A stretch of 64,000 bases of DNA from Clostridium_AD sp050717535 (GCF_050717535.1 NZ_JBOITM010000074.1:32353-96352), one strand, 5' to 3'. Counted from the first letter of the stretch, positions 52,836-62,139 are shown. Notes: generated from the letters alone by a model not told the origin. Numbers and translations: made by a program.

Positions 52836-54341
52836 ATGGAAGAAAATGTTAACTGGGAACTCTCTTGTATATTTGTAATTTTTGGTGGAACTGGTGATCT
52901 TACTAAAAGAAAACTTATTCCTGCTATTTTCAGCCTAATGTATGAAGAAAAATTACCTGAAAATTTTATAATTGTAGCTATCGGAAGACGAGTAAAGACA
53001 AATGAGGAATATAGAAAAGAAATGTATGAATATGTTGAAAAGTTTTCTCGGTTTCCTTTAAATGATGAATTGTGGCTTCTCTTTAGTAAAAGGATTTTTT
53101 ATAAAAACTTTGATTTTACTTCTGATAATAATGGGTATAAAAAGCTAGATTCATTTTTGGAAACAATGGAGATGAAATATTCAACGGTGGGTAATAGATT
53201 ATATTATTTAGCCGTTGCACCAGAGTATTTTGAAGGGATAATTAGAAATTTAAAGAATAATAGTATGGTTTGTAAGGATATTGGTTGGCAGAGAATAATG
53301 ATTGAAAAGCCTTTTGGATCAAGCCTTGAAACGGCTAAGATTTTGAATCGTAATATTTCAAAGCTTATACCTGAAGATGATATATTTAGAATAGATCACT
53401 ATTTGGGTAAAGAAATGATTCAAAACATATTAGCAATTAGATTTGGTAATTCATTATTTGAACCTCAATGGAATGCAAATTATATTGATAATATTCAAAT
53501 CACATCAAATGAACTTTTAGGTGTAGAGAGTAGAGGTGGATACTACGAAAATACTGGTATTTTAAAAGATATGCTTCAAAATCATATATTGCAAATGCTA
53601 ACCCTAATTGCCATGGAACCTCCTTTAGATTTGGAACCTGAATCTATAAGGGATGAAAAAGTTAAGGTTTTAAGGTCATTAAGAGCTTTTACAGCTGAAT
53701 CTTTTAAAGAAGATATTGTTATGGGTCAATATGGCATGGGCACTTACAATGGTGAGAAAATGGTAGGTTATAGAGAAGAAGATAGTGTATCAAAGGTGTC
53801 CAATACGGATACGTTTATAGCACTTAAAACATATATTGATAATTTTCGATGGGGAGGAGTCCCTATTTATATAAGAGCAGGAAAAAGAATGAATAATAAA
53901 AGTACTGAGATAGTAATTCAATTTAAAAAGCTTCGTGGGATTAATTATTACAAGGAGTTTAATGATATTCCAAATAATTTTCTAGTTTTAAAAATTCAAC
54001 CGGAAGAGGGCTTTTTCTTTCAGATAAATGCGAAAAAACCTGGTAGCGAGTTTAAAATGGAAAAGGTACAGCTAGATTATTGTCAGAGTTGTAAGTATGT
54101 TAATGATTCTCCTGAGGCTTATGAAAAATTAATACTTGAAGCCCTTAGAAATAATTCATCGCTATTTACTAGATGGGATGAACTTGAACATTCTTGGGAA
54201 TATATTGAGAGTATTGAAAAGCAATTTAAAGATAATATACCTAGTTATCCCAACTATTTAGCAGGATCGAAAGGTCCCCAGGCTGCAGTAGATTTAATGA
54301 AAAAAGATGGCAGACAGTGGTGGAATACTACTTCTGATTAA
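52836..54341 (+). CDS. zwf: Glucose-6-phosphate 1-dehydrogenase
   Basis: 501 residues, full length. Nucleotide motif FGGTGDLTKRKL near residue 17, substrate motif IDHYLGKEMIQN (catalytic His region) and EKPFGSSLETA; C-terminal GVPIYIRAGKRM. First step of the oxidative pentose phosphate pathway. RBS AAGGAG. No pgl or gnd gene is nearby; the next gene, a cyclase, follows after 11 bases. Confidence 0.95.
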   Translation: MEENVNWELSCIFVIFGGTGDLTKRKLIPAIFSLMYEEKLPENFIIVAIGRRVKTNEEYRKEMYEYVEKFSRFPLNDELWLLFSKRIFYKNFDFTSDNNGYKKLDSFLETMEMKYSTVGNRLYYLAVAPEYFEGIIRNLKNNSMVCKDIGWQRIMIEKPFGSSLETAKILNRNISKLIPEDDIFRIDHYLGKEMIQNILAIRFGNSLFEPQWNANYIDNIQITSNELLGVESRGGYYENTGILKDMLQNHILQMLTLIAMEPPLDLEPESIRDEKVKVLRSLRAFTAESFKEDIVMGQYGMGTYNGEKMVGYREEDSVSKVSNTDTFIALKTYIDNFRWGGVPIYIRAGKRMNNKSTEIVIQFKKLRGINYYKEFNDIPNNFLVLKIQPEEGFFFQINAKKPGSEFKMEKVQLDYCQSCKYVNDSPEAYEKLILEALRNNSSLFTRWDELEHSWEYIESIEKQFKDNIPSYPNYLAGSKGPQAAVDLMKKDGRQWWNTTSD

Positions 54342-54352
54342 GGAGAGAAAAC

Positions 54353-54979
54353 ATGATTATTTATGATATATCTATGACTATAGAAAAAAGTATGGGAGTA
54401 TACAAGAACATAGAAGAAAAAAGACCAGTAATTAAATTTGATCGCAAAATTCCAAAGGATAGTATTAATGAATCTAGCATGTGTATGAATTTGCATACGG
54501 GAACACATATTGATGCCCCATATCATGTAGATAACATGGGTGCTACTATTGATGCTATTGATTTAAATAAATTGATTGCAAAGTGTAGAGTAATAGATTT
54601 AACAAAGGTAGCGGATGGAATTACAAAAGAGGATCTTATTGATAAAAACATTTTACAAGGTGAATTCTTATTACTTAAAACTAGAAATTCCTTCTTCGAA
54701 GAATTTCAGCCAGGTTTTGTTTATGTTGAAAAGAGTGGAGCTGAGTATTTAGCTGAAAAAGGAATAATTGGAGTAGCAATAGATTCCTTTGGAATAGAAA
54801 GGGCTCAGCCAGAACATGATACTCATAAAATACTTTTTAGCAAGGGAATAATTATAATAGAAGGAGTTAGACTAAAAGATATTGTAGAGGATGAATATTT
54901 AATGTGTGCGCTACCGCTTAAAATTAAGGGAGTAGATGGTGCACCTGCTAGAGTAATTCTAATAAAGGATTCAATATAA
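54353..54979 (+). CDS. Cyclase family protein (kynurenine formamidase-like)
   Basis: 208 residues. Metal-binding motif HTGTHIDAPYHV, with preceding DISMTIEKSMGVYKN, places it in the metal-dependent cyclase/formamidase superfamily; VAIDSFGIERAQPEHDTHKILFSKGIIIIEG is the C-terminal part of the active site. RBS AAGGAGAG overlaps the zwf end. Substrate unknown; formamidase or imidase activity is a guess from the family. Confidence 0.88.
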   Translation: MIIYDISMTIEKSMGVYKNIEEKRPVIKFDRKIPKDSINESSMCMNLHTGTHIDAPYHVDNMGATIDAIDLNKLIAKCRVIDLTKVADGITKEDLIDKNILQGEFLLLKTRNSFFEEFQPGFVYVEKSGAEYLAEKGIIGVAIDSFGIERAQPEHDTHKILFSKGIIIIEGVRLKDIVEDEYLMCALPLKIKGVDGAPARVILIKDSI

Positions 54980-55051
54980 GAACCACTTATCATAAAAATC
55001 ATGTCTTATTATGTTATAATGAAGACAAAGATATAAAATATTGTGAGTAAA

Positions 55052-55075
55052 CACTTGCAATGAAAATTGCAAGTG
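55052..55075 (+). other. Hairpin in the aminopeptidase leader
   Basis: Perfect 9-bp arms CACTTGCAA/TTGCAAGTG with 6-base loop, 29 bases before the start codon. No T-run follows. It may be a weak attenuator or an mRNA 5'-end stabiliser. Confidence 0.45.
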
Positions 55076-55103
55076 AAGCTTACAAATTAATGGGGTGTGT
55101 AGG

Positions 55104-56876
55104 ATGAATGTAAAAGAAAGAATTGAGCAGTTAAGAAACGAGATGAGAGAAAGAGGCATAGATGCATATATAGTTCCTAGTTCAGATCCACATCAAAGTG
55201 AATATGTAGCAGAGCACTATACTGCTAGAACCTTTATAACTGGATTTACCGGCTCTGCAGGTACTGCAATTGTAACATTAACAGAGGCAGGGTTATGGAC
55301 AGACGGAAGATATTTTATACAAGCAGAAAATCAATTAAGAGATACTGGGGTAACACTATTTAAAATGGGCCTAGCTGGTGTTCCAACTGTTGAGGAATTT
55401 TTGAAAGAAACACTACATAAGGGAGCAAAAATTGCTTTTGATGGTAAGGTTATTTCAGTAGAGTATTTTAGAGGACTAAAGTGCGCTTTAGAAAACAGTG
55501 AATTTTCTTATGAAGTTAATGAAGATTTAATAGATATAATTTGGAAAGATAGACCACAAAAACCTTGTAGCCAAGTAATTTTGCATGATGTAGCATATGC
55601 AGGAGAGTCAAGAGAATCAAAACTTACTAAGGTAGCCAATGAAATGGAGACTATGGGAGCAAATTACTATGTTATATCAGGACTTGATGACATAGCATGG
55701 CTATTAAACATTAGGGCAAGAGATGTAAAATGTAATCCTCTAACTATAGCTTATGTAATGGTATCAGAGAAAAAATATTATCTATTTATAGATGATAAAA
55801 AAATAAATTCACAAGTTAGACATGAAATTGAAAAGGCTAATGTAGAAATAATGCCTTACGATAGTATAGGAGAATTTTTAGGAGAAATTAAAAATGGAGT
55901 AATATTACTTGATGCAGCAAGAACTAGCACTTGGGTATATAGTGCTATAAAAATTAAGACTTTAGAGGCTATGGATATTACTACAAGATTTAAGGCTATA
56001 AAAAATGATATTCAGATTAAAAATATTAGGAAGGCTATGGTACGCGATGGTGTGGCTATGGTTAAATTTATAACCTGGATGAAGAAAACCATAAAATTGC
56101 GTAATATTACAGAAATAGAAGCATCAGATAAAATTGAGGAAATAAGAAGTGCAGGAGAAAATTTCTATGATTTAAGCTTTGCATCAATTTCAGCTTACAG
56201 TGCAAATGCTTCTATGCCTCATTACTCTGCTACGAAAAAAGATCAGGCTACTATAAAGCCGAAGGGGCTTTATCTATTAGACTCTGGTGCTCAATATTTA
56301 GATGGAACAACAGATATTACAAGAACATTAGCTGTAGGTCCTTTAACCAAGGAAGAAAAAACAGACTTTACCTTAGTATTAAGAGGAATGATTAATTTAA
56401 CATTGCAGAGATTTTTATATGGAACAACGGGTTCAAATTTAGATATTATAGCTAGAATTCCACTTTGGAATGCAGGCATGGATTTTAAGCATGGAACAGG
56501 ACATGGAGTGGGTTTCTTCCTAAATGTTCATGAAGGACCACATAGAATATCTACGATTCCCAATGTTATTAAGCTTGAAAAAGGAATGGTAGTGTCCAAC
56601 GAACCAGGAGTTTATAAAGCAGGGAAACATGGTATAAGAATAGAAGATTTAGTTGTTGTGCAGGAAGATGAAAAGACTGAGTATGGTGGACAATTTATGA
56701 AGTTTGAGACTTTAACACTATGCCCTATAGACTTAGAAGCTATAGATGTGTCCTTATTAACAAATGATGAAAAATCTTGGCTAAACAACTATCATAAAAC
56801 TGTATTTGAGAAGCTCTCGTTTTATTTACAGGGAGAAGAATTAGAATACTTAAAAAAATCAACGGTAGCAATATAG
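55104..56876 (+). CDS. Aminopeptidase P family metallopeptidase (M24B)
   Basis: 590 residues from ATG 55104. Three-part architecture of long Xaa-Pro aminopeptidases: N-terminal creatinase-like domain (IVPSSDPHQSEYVAEHYTAR, GFTGSAGTAIVT, LWTDGRYFIQAE), a second copy, and the pita-bread domain with metal ligands in LLDSGAQYLDGTTDITRT, HGTGHGVGFFLNVHEGP and EPGVYKAGKHGIRIEDL. Removes N-terminal residues before proline. Usual long-form length about 590. Confidence 0.94.
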   Translation: MNVKERIEQLRNEMRERGIDAYIVPSSDPHQSEYVAEHYTARTFITGFTGSAGTAIVTLTEAGLWTDGRYFIQAENQLRDTGVTLFKMGLAGVPTVEEFLKETLHKGAKIAFDGKVISVEYFRGLKCALENSEFSYEVNEDLIDIIWKDRPQKPCSQVILHDVAYAGESRESKLTKVANEMETMGANYYVISGLDDIAWLLNIRARDVKCNPLTIAYVMVSEKKYYLFIDDKKINSQVRHEIEKANVEIMPYDSIGEFLGEIKNGVILLDAARTSTWVYSAIKIKTLEAMDITTRFKAIKNDIQIKNIRKAMVRDGVAMVKFITWMKKTIKLRNITEIEASDKIEEIRSAGENFYDLSFASISAYSANASMPHYSATKKDQATIKPKGLYLLDSGAQYLDGTTDITRTLAVGPLTKEEKTDFTLVLRGMINLTLQRFLYGTTGSNLDIIARIPLWNAGMDFKHGTGHGVGFFLNVHEGPHRISTIPNVIKLEKGMVVSNEPGVYKAGKHGIRIEDLVVVQEDEKTEYGGQFMKFETLTLCPIDLEAIDVSLLTNDEKSWLNNYHKTVFEKLSFYLQGEELEYLKKSTVAI

Positions 56877-56893
56877 AATATTTCGAACAGTAC

Positions 56894-56931
56894 TTGATAA
56901 TTTAGCATAATTATGATAAAATTATGCTAAA
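56894..56931 (+). promoter_or_regulatory. Promoter with palindromic operator of the toxin-antitoxin pair
   Basis: TTGATA (56894-56899), 17-base spacer and TAAAAT (56917-56922). A perfect inverted repeat with 12-bp arms TTTAGCATAATT (56901-56912) and AATTATGCTAAA (56920-56931) spans the spacer and -10 box: the binding site expected for the autoregulating antitoxin. Confidence 0.82.
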
Positions 56932-56950
56932 TCAGTAAAGGGGTGATTAT

Positions 56951-57226
56951 ATGCCACAGATTAGACCAGTGTCAGATTTGCGAAATAAATTTGCTGATAT
57001 TTCAAGAATAGTACATGAAACTTCAGAACCATTATTTCTGACCAAAAATGGTTATGGTGATATGGTTGTTATGAGTATTGAAGCCTATGAACGTAGACTA
57101 TTTGAGAGTGAAATATACTTTAAGCTAAAGGAAGCAGAACTTCAATCCAAATCCACTGATAAACGTTTTTCACATGAAGAAGTGTTTTCAGGTTTAAGGG
57201 CAAGACTTGCCGATAAGGTAGAATAA
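56951..57226 (+). CDS. Antitoxin, Phd/YefM family
   Basis: 91 residues. N-terminal Phd/YefM DNA-binding domain (IRPVSDLRNKFADISRIVHE, LFLTKNGYGDMVVMSIEAYER) and a flexible C-terminal tail that would wrap the toxin. RBS AAGGGG. It stands four bases before the toxin gene and behind its palindromic operator. Confidence 0.92.
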   Translation: MPQIRPVSDLRNKFADISRIVHETSEPLFLTKNGYGDMVVMSIEAYERRLFESEIYFKLKEAELQSKSTDKRFSHEEVFSGLRARLADKVE

Positions 57227-57230
57227 GGCA

Positions 57231-57536
57231 ATGTATAAGCTAAAATACTTGTCTTTAGCACAAAAGGATTTAAATGATATTATAGACTATATTGTAGACA
57301 TAATAAAAGAACCAAAGGCTGCATTGGATTTGGTTGATTTACTTGACGGTTCAATATTGCGACTTCAACAATTCCCTTATGCTTGCAGAGTTTATCAATC
57401 CATAGAACTGCTTCAATTGGAATATAGAATGTTAATTGTAAAGAACTATCTAGTATTTTATGTCGTTAATGAAGATGTTGTGGAAATACACAGAATTATT
57501 TATGCAAAGATGGATATTACCAAAATCATTAGATAA
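57231..57536 (+). CDS. Toxin, RelE/ParE family
   Basis: 101 residues, typical length. Helical start (YLSLAQKDLNDIIDYIVD), LLDGSILRLQQFPYACRVY with the basic residues of the fold, and a C-terminal beta-sheet (YRMLIVKNYLVFYVVNEDVVEIHRIIYA). RelE/ParE members are ribosome-dependent mRNases or gyrase poisons; YRMLIV...HRIIYAK resembles the ParE/YoeB branch, not decided here. Confidence 0.92.
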   Translation: MYKLKYLSLAQKDLNDIIDYIVDIIKEPKAALDLVDLLDGSILRLQQFPYACRVYQSIELLQLEYRMLIVKNYLVFYVVNEDVVEIHRIIYAKMDITKIIR

Positions 57537-57576
57537 AAAGTGACACCTGACTTTAATAGTTGGGTGTCACTTTTTT
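57535..57576 (+). terminator. Terminator of the toxin-antitoxin operon
   Basis: AAAAAGTGACACC (57535-57547) pairs with GGGTGTCACTTTTTT (57562-57576). The stem starts at the toxin stop codon itself. Confidence 0.92.
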
Positions 57577-57705
57577 AGGTTTACGTTAATCCTTATGGAT
57601 ATGAACCAGAAGTAGTGGGTAAAATATTTAGGTGCAAAAAAAATTAGAACACTGACTTGATATTTCTGTAAATTAGACATAAAGTAATAAATAGGAGAGG
57701 TGATT

Positions 57706-59109
57706 ATGATGGGTAAAATAATGGCTTATTATACAATGCCACATCCACCTATAATAATTCCAGAGGTGGGACGTGGAGAGGAAAAAAAGATAAAAAATAC
57801 ATATGATGCATGTGATCGTATTGGATGTGAAATAGCTGAGCTAAAGCCAGAGGTAATAATAGTGGTGACACCACATGGTACTATGTTTTCGGATGCTATA
57901 GCTCTTTCTTTTGAAAGCTCTATTTCAGGTAGTTTAAAACAATTTGGAGCTTCAAATGTTTCTATGAATTTTGAAGTAGACATGGATTTAACAGGAAAAA
58001 TTATGGATAAGGCACGTACTAATGGTATTCCAACAGCAGAAGTTAGTACAAGGTTTCTTAAAAAATATGGTATAGAATATGAATTAGATCATGGCAGCAT
58101 AGTTCCACTGTATTTTGTGGTCCATAAATATAATTCGTTTAAGCTTGTTCATATTACGTATGGGGGAATTAGTCCTATACAATTATATAAATTTGGTAAA
58201 CTTATAAAAGAGGCAGTAGAGGAAGGTAATGATAATGCTGTGTTTATTGGAAGTGGCGATCTTTCTCATCATCTTAAAGATGAAGGACCTTATGATTATA
58301 ATCCCTATGGAGAAAAGTTTGATCGTGAAATAATAAGTCTGTTAACAAAGGGTGATGTAGTAGGAGTATTTAATATAAATCCAGAAATGGTTGAAAATGC
58401 GGGAGAATGTGGGTTAAGGTCTTATTATATAATGCTTGGAGCAATGGATGGCAATAAAATAAAGGGAGAGCTCCTTTCTTATGAAGGTACTTTTGGAGTT
58501 GGGTATGGGGTAATGAAATTTGAACTTGAAAAAAGTGATCGGGATGTAATATCAGAAATTATGGTGGGAAAAAGAAAAATATATAATGAAAGAATAAATA
58601 ATGAAGATCTTTATGTCAGGCTTGCAAGAGAAAGTCTTACTCATTATCTACTAGAGGGTAGCTATATGGATAGACCAAGTTATGTAACAGAGGAAATGAC
58701 AAATAATAAAAGAGGAGTTTTCGTGTCTCTTAAAAAATTTGGACAGCTAAGAGGTTGCATAGGCACCATTTTTCCTACAACAGATAGTATTGCAAGTGAG
58801 ATAATGCGAAATGCTATTGAGGCAGGAGAAGAAGACCCAAGGTTTAGTCCGGTATCTAAGGGAGAACTTGAGGACCTTGTGTTTTCAGTAGATGTGTTAA
58901 CTGAACCTGTACCGGCCTTGAAAGGTGAATTAAATCCTAAAAAATATGGAGTTATTGTAACAAGTGGTAGAAACAGAGGACTGCTTTTACCGGACCTTGA
59001 GGGTGTTAATACTGTAGAGGAGCAGATAAGTATTGTGTTAAATAAAGCAGGAATTTCACTGAATCAAGATTATTCCATAGAAAAATTTGAGGTTATAAGG
59101 CATAAATAG
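57706..59109 (+). CDS. AmmeMemoRadiSam protein: MEMO/LigB-like plus AMMECR1
   Basis: 468 residues from ATG 57706. Residues 1-265 form a class III extradiol-dioxygenase-like (MEMO) domain: MPHPPIIIPEVGRGEEK, VVTPHGTMFSDAI and SGDLSHHLKDEGPY carry the metal His. Residues 290-468 form AMMECR1 (KRGVFVSLKKFGQLRGCIGTIFP, ARE..VFSVDVLTEP), with the invariant LRGCIG hexapeptide. The partner radical SAM gene follows after 11 bases. This trio is widespread in anaerobes; its chemistry is not established as far as I know. Confidence 0.92.
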   Translation: MMGKIMAYYTMPHPPIIIPEVGRGEEKKIKNTYDACDRIGCEIAELKPEVIIVVTPHGTMFSDAIALSFESSISGSLKQFGASNVSMNFEVDMDLTGKIMDKARTNGIPTAEVSTRFLKKYGIEYELDHGSIVPLYFVVHKYNSFKLVHITYGGISPIQLYKFGKLIKEAVEEGNDNAVFIGSGDLSHHLKDEGPYDYNPYGEKFDREIISLLTKGDVVGVFNINPEMVENAGECGLRSYYIMLGAMDGNKIKGELLSYEGTFGVGYGVMKFELEKSDRDVISEIMVGKRKIYNERINNEDLYVRLARESLTHYLLEGSYMDRPSYVTEEMTNNKRGVFVSLKKFGQLRGCIGTIFPTTDSIASEIMRNAIEAGEEDPRFSPVSKGELEDLVFSVDVLTEPVPALKGELNPKKYGVIVTSGRNRGLLLPDLEGVNTVEEQISIVLNKAGISLNQDYSIEKFEVIRHK

Positions 59110-59120
59110 GAGTTGAAATT

Positions 59121-60107
59121 ATGGAAAAACAAGCACTGTTTTATGAAAATCGTGGAGATAAAATAAGTTGCAAACTTTGTCCGCATAAATGCCTTATTGC
59201 GGTTAGTGAATTTGGTAAGTGTAATGTACGATTAAATAGAGATGGAAAGCTTTATACAATAAATTATGGAGAGATAACTTCCATGGCAGAGGATCCCATA
59301 GAAAAAAAGCCGTTATATCATTTTAAGCCAGGTAGCAATATACTTTCTGTAGGAAGTTTTGGTTGTAATTTTAGTTGTGAATTTTGTCAAAATTACTCCA
59401 TCTCTCAAGGAAGAGCAAATAGCGAATATGTACCTCCAGAAAAATTAGTAGAGTTATGTAAAGGTTTGGAAGGTAATATAGGTGTAGCATTTACATATAA
59501 TGAACCATCTATATGGTATGAATATGTATTCAATTCATCAAAGCTATTAAAGGAATCGCTTAAAGATATAAGTATAGTGCTGGTAACTAATGGTTATATA
59601 AAAGAAGAACCTTTAAACATGCTGCTTCCATATGTAGATGCTATGAATATTGATTTAAAGGCATTTAGTAATAAGTACTACAGGGATATATGCGGAGGGA
59701 GTGTTAAGCCTGTAATGGATACTATTAGGGTAGCATCAAAACAGTGTCATGTAGAGGTAACTACTTTACTTGTAAATGGTGAAAATGACTCTACTCTAGA
59801 AATTGAGGAAATTGCTAGGTTTATAGCTTCATTAGATAAAGATATCCCACTTCACTTATCAAGATATTTTCCAAACTATAAGATGGAGAATCCTGCTACA
59901 AAGCTTGAGGTAATGTATAAAGATGCAGAGATAGCAAAGAAACATCTTAACTATGTATATATGGGTAATGTAGGGGGCATAGATAACTCAACATATTGCC
60001 CAAAGTGCGGTTATAAAATTATTGAAAGAGATGGAAACAATGTTCATGTTAATACTAGTGATAGTATTTGTCCAAAATGTGGGTATAAGATAAATATTAT
60101 ACTTTAA
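59121..60107 (+). CDS. AmmeMemoRadiSam radical SAM protein
   Basis: 328 residues. Pyruvate-formate-lyase-activase-like radical SAM enzyme. An N-terminal Cys set (CKLCPHKCLI) precedes the cluster motif CNFSCEFCQNYSIS (about 82-95), then FTYNEPSIWYEY and a C-terminal pair of zinc-ribbon CxxC motifs (CPKCGYKII, CPKCGYKINI). Both zinc pairs at the very end are separated by about 20 residues. Always found with AMMECR1/MEMO genes, suggesting a joint modification of an unknown substrate. Confidence 0.93.
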   Translation: MEKQALFYENRGDKISCKLCPHKCLIAVSEFGKCNVRLNRDGKLYTINYGEITSMAEDPIEKKPLYHFKPGSNILSVGSFGCNFSCEFCQNYSISQGRANSEYVPPEKLVELCKGLEGNIGVAFTYNEPSIWYEYVFNSSKLLKESLKDISIVLVTNGYIKEEPLNMLLPYVDAMNIDLKAFSNKYYRDICGGSVKPVMDTIRVASKQCHVEVTTLLVNGENDSTLEIEEIARFIASLDKDIPLHLSRYFPNYKMENPATKLEVMYKDAEIAKKHLNYVYMGNVGGIDNSTYCPKCGYKIIERDGNNVHVNTSDSICPKCGYKINIIL

Positions 60108-60123
60108 ATTTAAAAGTATAAGT

Positions 60124-60166
60124 AAAAGGAGTAAGTTATCTAATAGCTAGGTTACCCGCTCCTTTT
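60124..60166 (+). terminator. Terminator after the AmmeMemoRadiSam pair
   Basis: AAAAGGAG...GTTATC (60124-60140) pairs with GGTTAC...CTCCTTTT (60150-60166), with a 3-base internal mismatch; T-rich region 60171-60179 follows. Confidence 0.75.
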
Positions 60167-60298
60167 AAAGTGTTTTTTTGACTCGTTTTTTATTATATAG
60201 GAAACAGCTTGCGGAAAACAATGTGGATAACTTTCTTATAGATGAGAGTTAAAGTAACATTTAGAAATTTTCATTTGTTAACAAATGTTTTCATACGC

Positions 60299-60491
60299 AA
60301 AAAAAAGTATATATTACGTATAATGCATTTGAATAAGCTTTAGAACTTCTTATTTTATTTTAAATTGTGCTGCGTTAAGAAAAACATATGTTTGAGCGAA
60401 GCGAGTTTATGTTTTTTAGCAGCATAATTTAAAATAAAATTAGCAGTTCTTAGCGAAATGAATGCATTAGTAGTAATATATACTTTTTTTT
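60299..60491. repeat. 193-bp near-palindrome between convergent genes
   Basis: The outer 19 bases match perfectly in inverse orientation (60299-60317 with 60473-60491; A8 at one end, T8 at the other). Inside, TAATGCATT and a block of about 30 bases (60341-60372 with 60420-60450 region: AGAACT.CT.ATTTTATTTTAAATT.TGCTGC) again pair with few mismatches, down to a small central hairpin near GAGCGAAGCGAG. RNA from either strand would form one long stem. It replaces an ordinary terminator for the minus-strand gene, whose stop codon it touches. MITE-like in form. The rest of the 384-base gap holds the terminator above and a palindrome CATTTGTTAACAAATG at 60272-60287. Confidence 0.82.
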
Positions 60492-62116
60492 TATTTAACT
60501 CTTAGCACAAATACATGAGGTGTAAGCCTACCACTCTCAATTTTTATCTCTTGAAGAAGCTCAAGATCTTCATTATCAATTAGAACTTCTCTAAATAATT
60601 GTTTTTCTATTGTATAAACAAAGGCCATTCCACCTTTTATTACAAGGCTGGGAATTTTATTTACAAAATCCCTATATAAGTCTGCATATTTATTATGGGT
60701 GGTAGACTTATTGTCAAAAGGCATATTTGTTATAAGTTCATTAAAAGGATGACTAGTATAAAATTCAAATATATCTTCATCTATTAAATCGATGTCTAGA
60801 TTAGCTAATTTAGAATTAACTTCAGCAGCTGATATAGCTCTTCTATATATATCAATACCTGTTAAACTTTGAACTGCTTCTAGTTTAGCTCTTTCAATAA
60901 GCATTGTTCCAGTACCACAGAAGGGATCAATAACATTAGCACTAGTTTTCAACCATTTTTCTATAGACTTCATTACAATAGCTGCAGTTATAGGATTTAT
61001 GGAGGTTGCTATTTCATTTTTCCTATAGTCAAATCTATTGTCTACATAGGAATATAGTTTTATAAATGCACTACATAGATCATTTTTCTCAAGTATTCGG
61101 ATTTCAACTTCATAGGATGAGGGACTATTTTTCAAATTACCAGAGGAGAGGCTATCTAACTCCATAGATAAGTTTTTTACAAACTCTGATCTCTCTCTAC
61201 TTGCGTCCATAGTTTTAAATTCGACTCTATACCCAAAAGGCAAATTACTTTCATTATTGTGACACTGATTTAAAAAACCTACAACATTTGCATTTATAAT
61301 TTCAGCGGCTATTACTTTATAATCAAATTGTAAGTCTTCACACTTATCTATTGGGAACAGAAGCTCATAAAAGGTTCTGCATTTGTAGATTTTATCTAAA
61401 TCATTCTCATAAATAAGAATACCTTCATCTATAAGTCTACCGTTAATTGAGTTTTCCTCAAGTTCTTTTAATGTTTGCTGATATTGATAATTCATAACTG
61501 TTAGAATCATAGGTACAGTTTCATCAAAGCCTTTAAATTCATGATGTACAGGGGGCGATAATTTATCTATGGCCCTTGTAAGTGCTAGTTTTTCTTCATT
61601 AATATGTTTATTAGTTGTTACTAGTGAGTCATTATCACTACAAGCTTTTTCATTTGCAACTACATCTTCAAACATCTTCCTTAACTTATCTGCATCAATA
61701 GCTGTGCCGCAGTTTCCTATTGCAAGTACATAGGAATATCTTACAAATAATTTATCCTCAGAGTTATAGGCATTATATAGAGCCTCTAAATATGCAGGGT
61801 CTCCCAGTTCGCCAATAACACCACATACATTCTTTCTTACTTTGGGATCGGAGTGCGTAAGAAGAGCGCTAAGCTTTTCTTTGGAATTACCGATAGTTCT
61901 TTTGAACATTCCCTTTGGTTTTTCCTTTTTTAAAATATCCCTCATAACAGAAAGTATAGCCCTTGGGTCCTCATCTGTTATTATTCTTGACCACAACATT
62001 GGAATTGCATTATTATAATCTAGAGAAAGCTTATTTACTATAGCAGATCTCTGTTTATCATTTGCAGTTTTTAGACTTTCTAATAGTGCTGCTACTATTT
62101 CATTTATTTCCATCAT
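60491..62116 (-). CDS. HEAT-repeat / THUMP-like / RNA methyltransferase fusion
   Basis: 541 residues on the minus strand. Residues about 1-200 are HEAT-like helical pairs (NAIPMLWSRIITDEDPRAILSVM, LSALLTHSDPKVRKNVCGVIGELGDPAYLEALY). Residues 230-360 are THUMP-like (GYRVEFKTMDASRERSEFVKNLS). From 375 comes a Rossmann methyltransferase with SAM motif DPFCGTGTMLIERAKLE (Asp397), GIDIYRRAISAAEVN and the catalytic NMPF near 463 (the NPPF/Y variant of N6/N2 guanine-type enzymes such as Trm14/RlmL). RBS GGAGGG. The HEAT addition is unusual; target RNA or DNA unknown. Confidence 0.85.
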   Translation of the reverse strand: MMEINEIVAALLESLKTANDKQRSAIVNKLSLDYNNAIPMLWSRIITDEDPRAILSVMRDILKKEKPKGMFKRTIGNSKEKLSALLTHSDPKVRKNVCGVIGELGDPAYLEALYNAYNSEDKLFVRYSYVLAIGNCGTAIDADKLRKMFEDVVANEKACSDNDSLVTTNKHINEEKLALTRAIDKLSPPVHHEFKGFDETVPMILTVMNYQYQQTLKELEENSINGRLIDEGILIYENDLDKIYKCRTFYELLFPIDKCEDLQFDYKVIAAEIINANVVGFLNQCHNNESNLPFGYRVEFKTMDASRERSEFVKNLSMELDSLSSGNLKNSPSSYEVEIRILEKNDLCSAFIKLYSYVDNRFDYRKNEIATSINPITAAIVMKSIEKWLKTSANVIDPFCGTGTMLIERAKLEAVQSLTGIDIYRRAISAAEVNSKLANLDIDLIDEDIFEFYTSHPFNELITNMPFDNKSTTHNKYADLYRDFVNKIPSLVIKGGMAFVYTIEKQLFREVLIDNEDLELLQEIKIESGRLTPHVFVLRVK

Positions 62117-62139
62117 TCGTTACCCTCCTGTAGTTCTCT

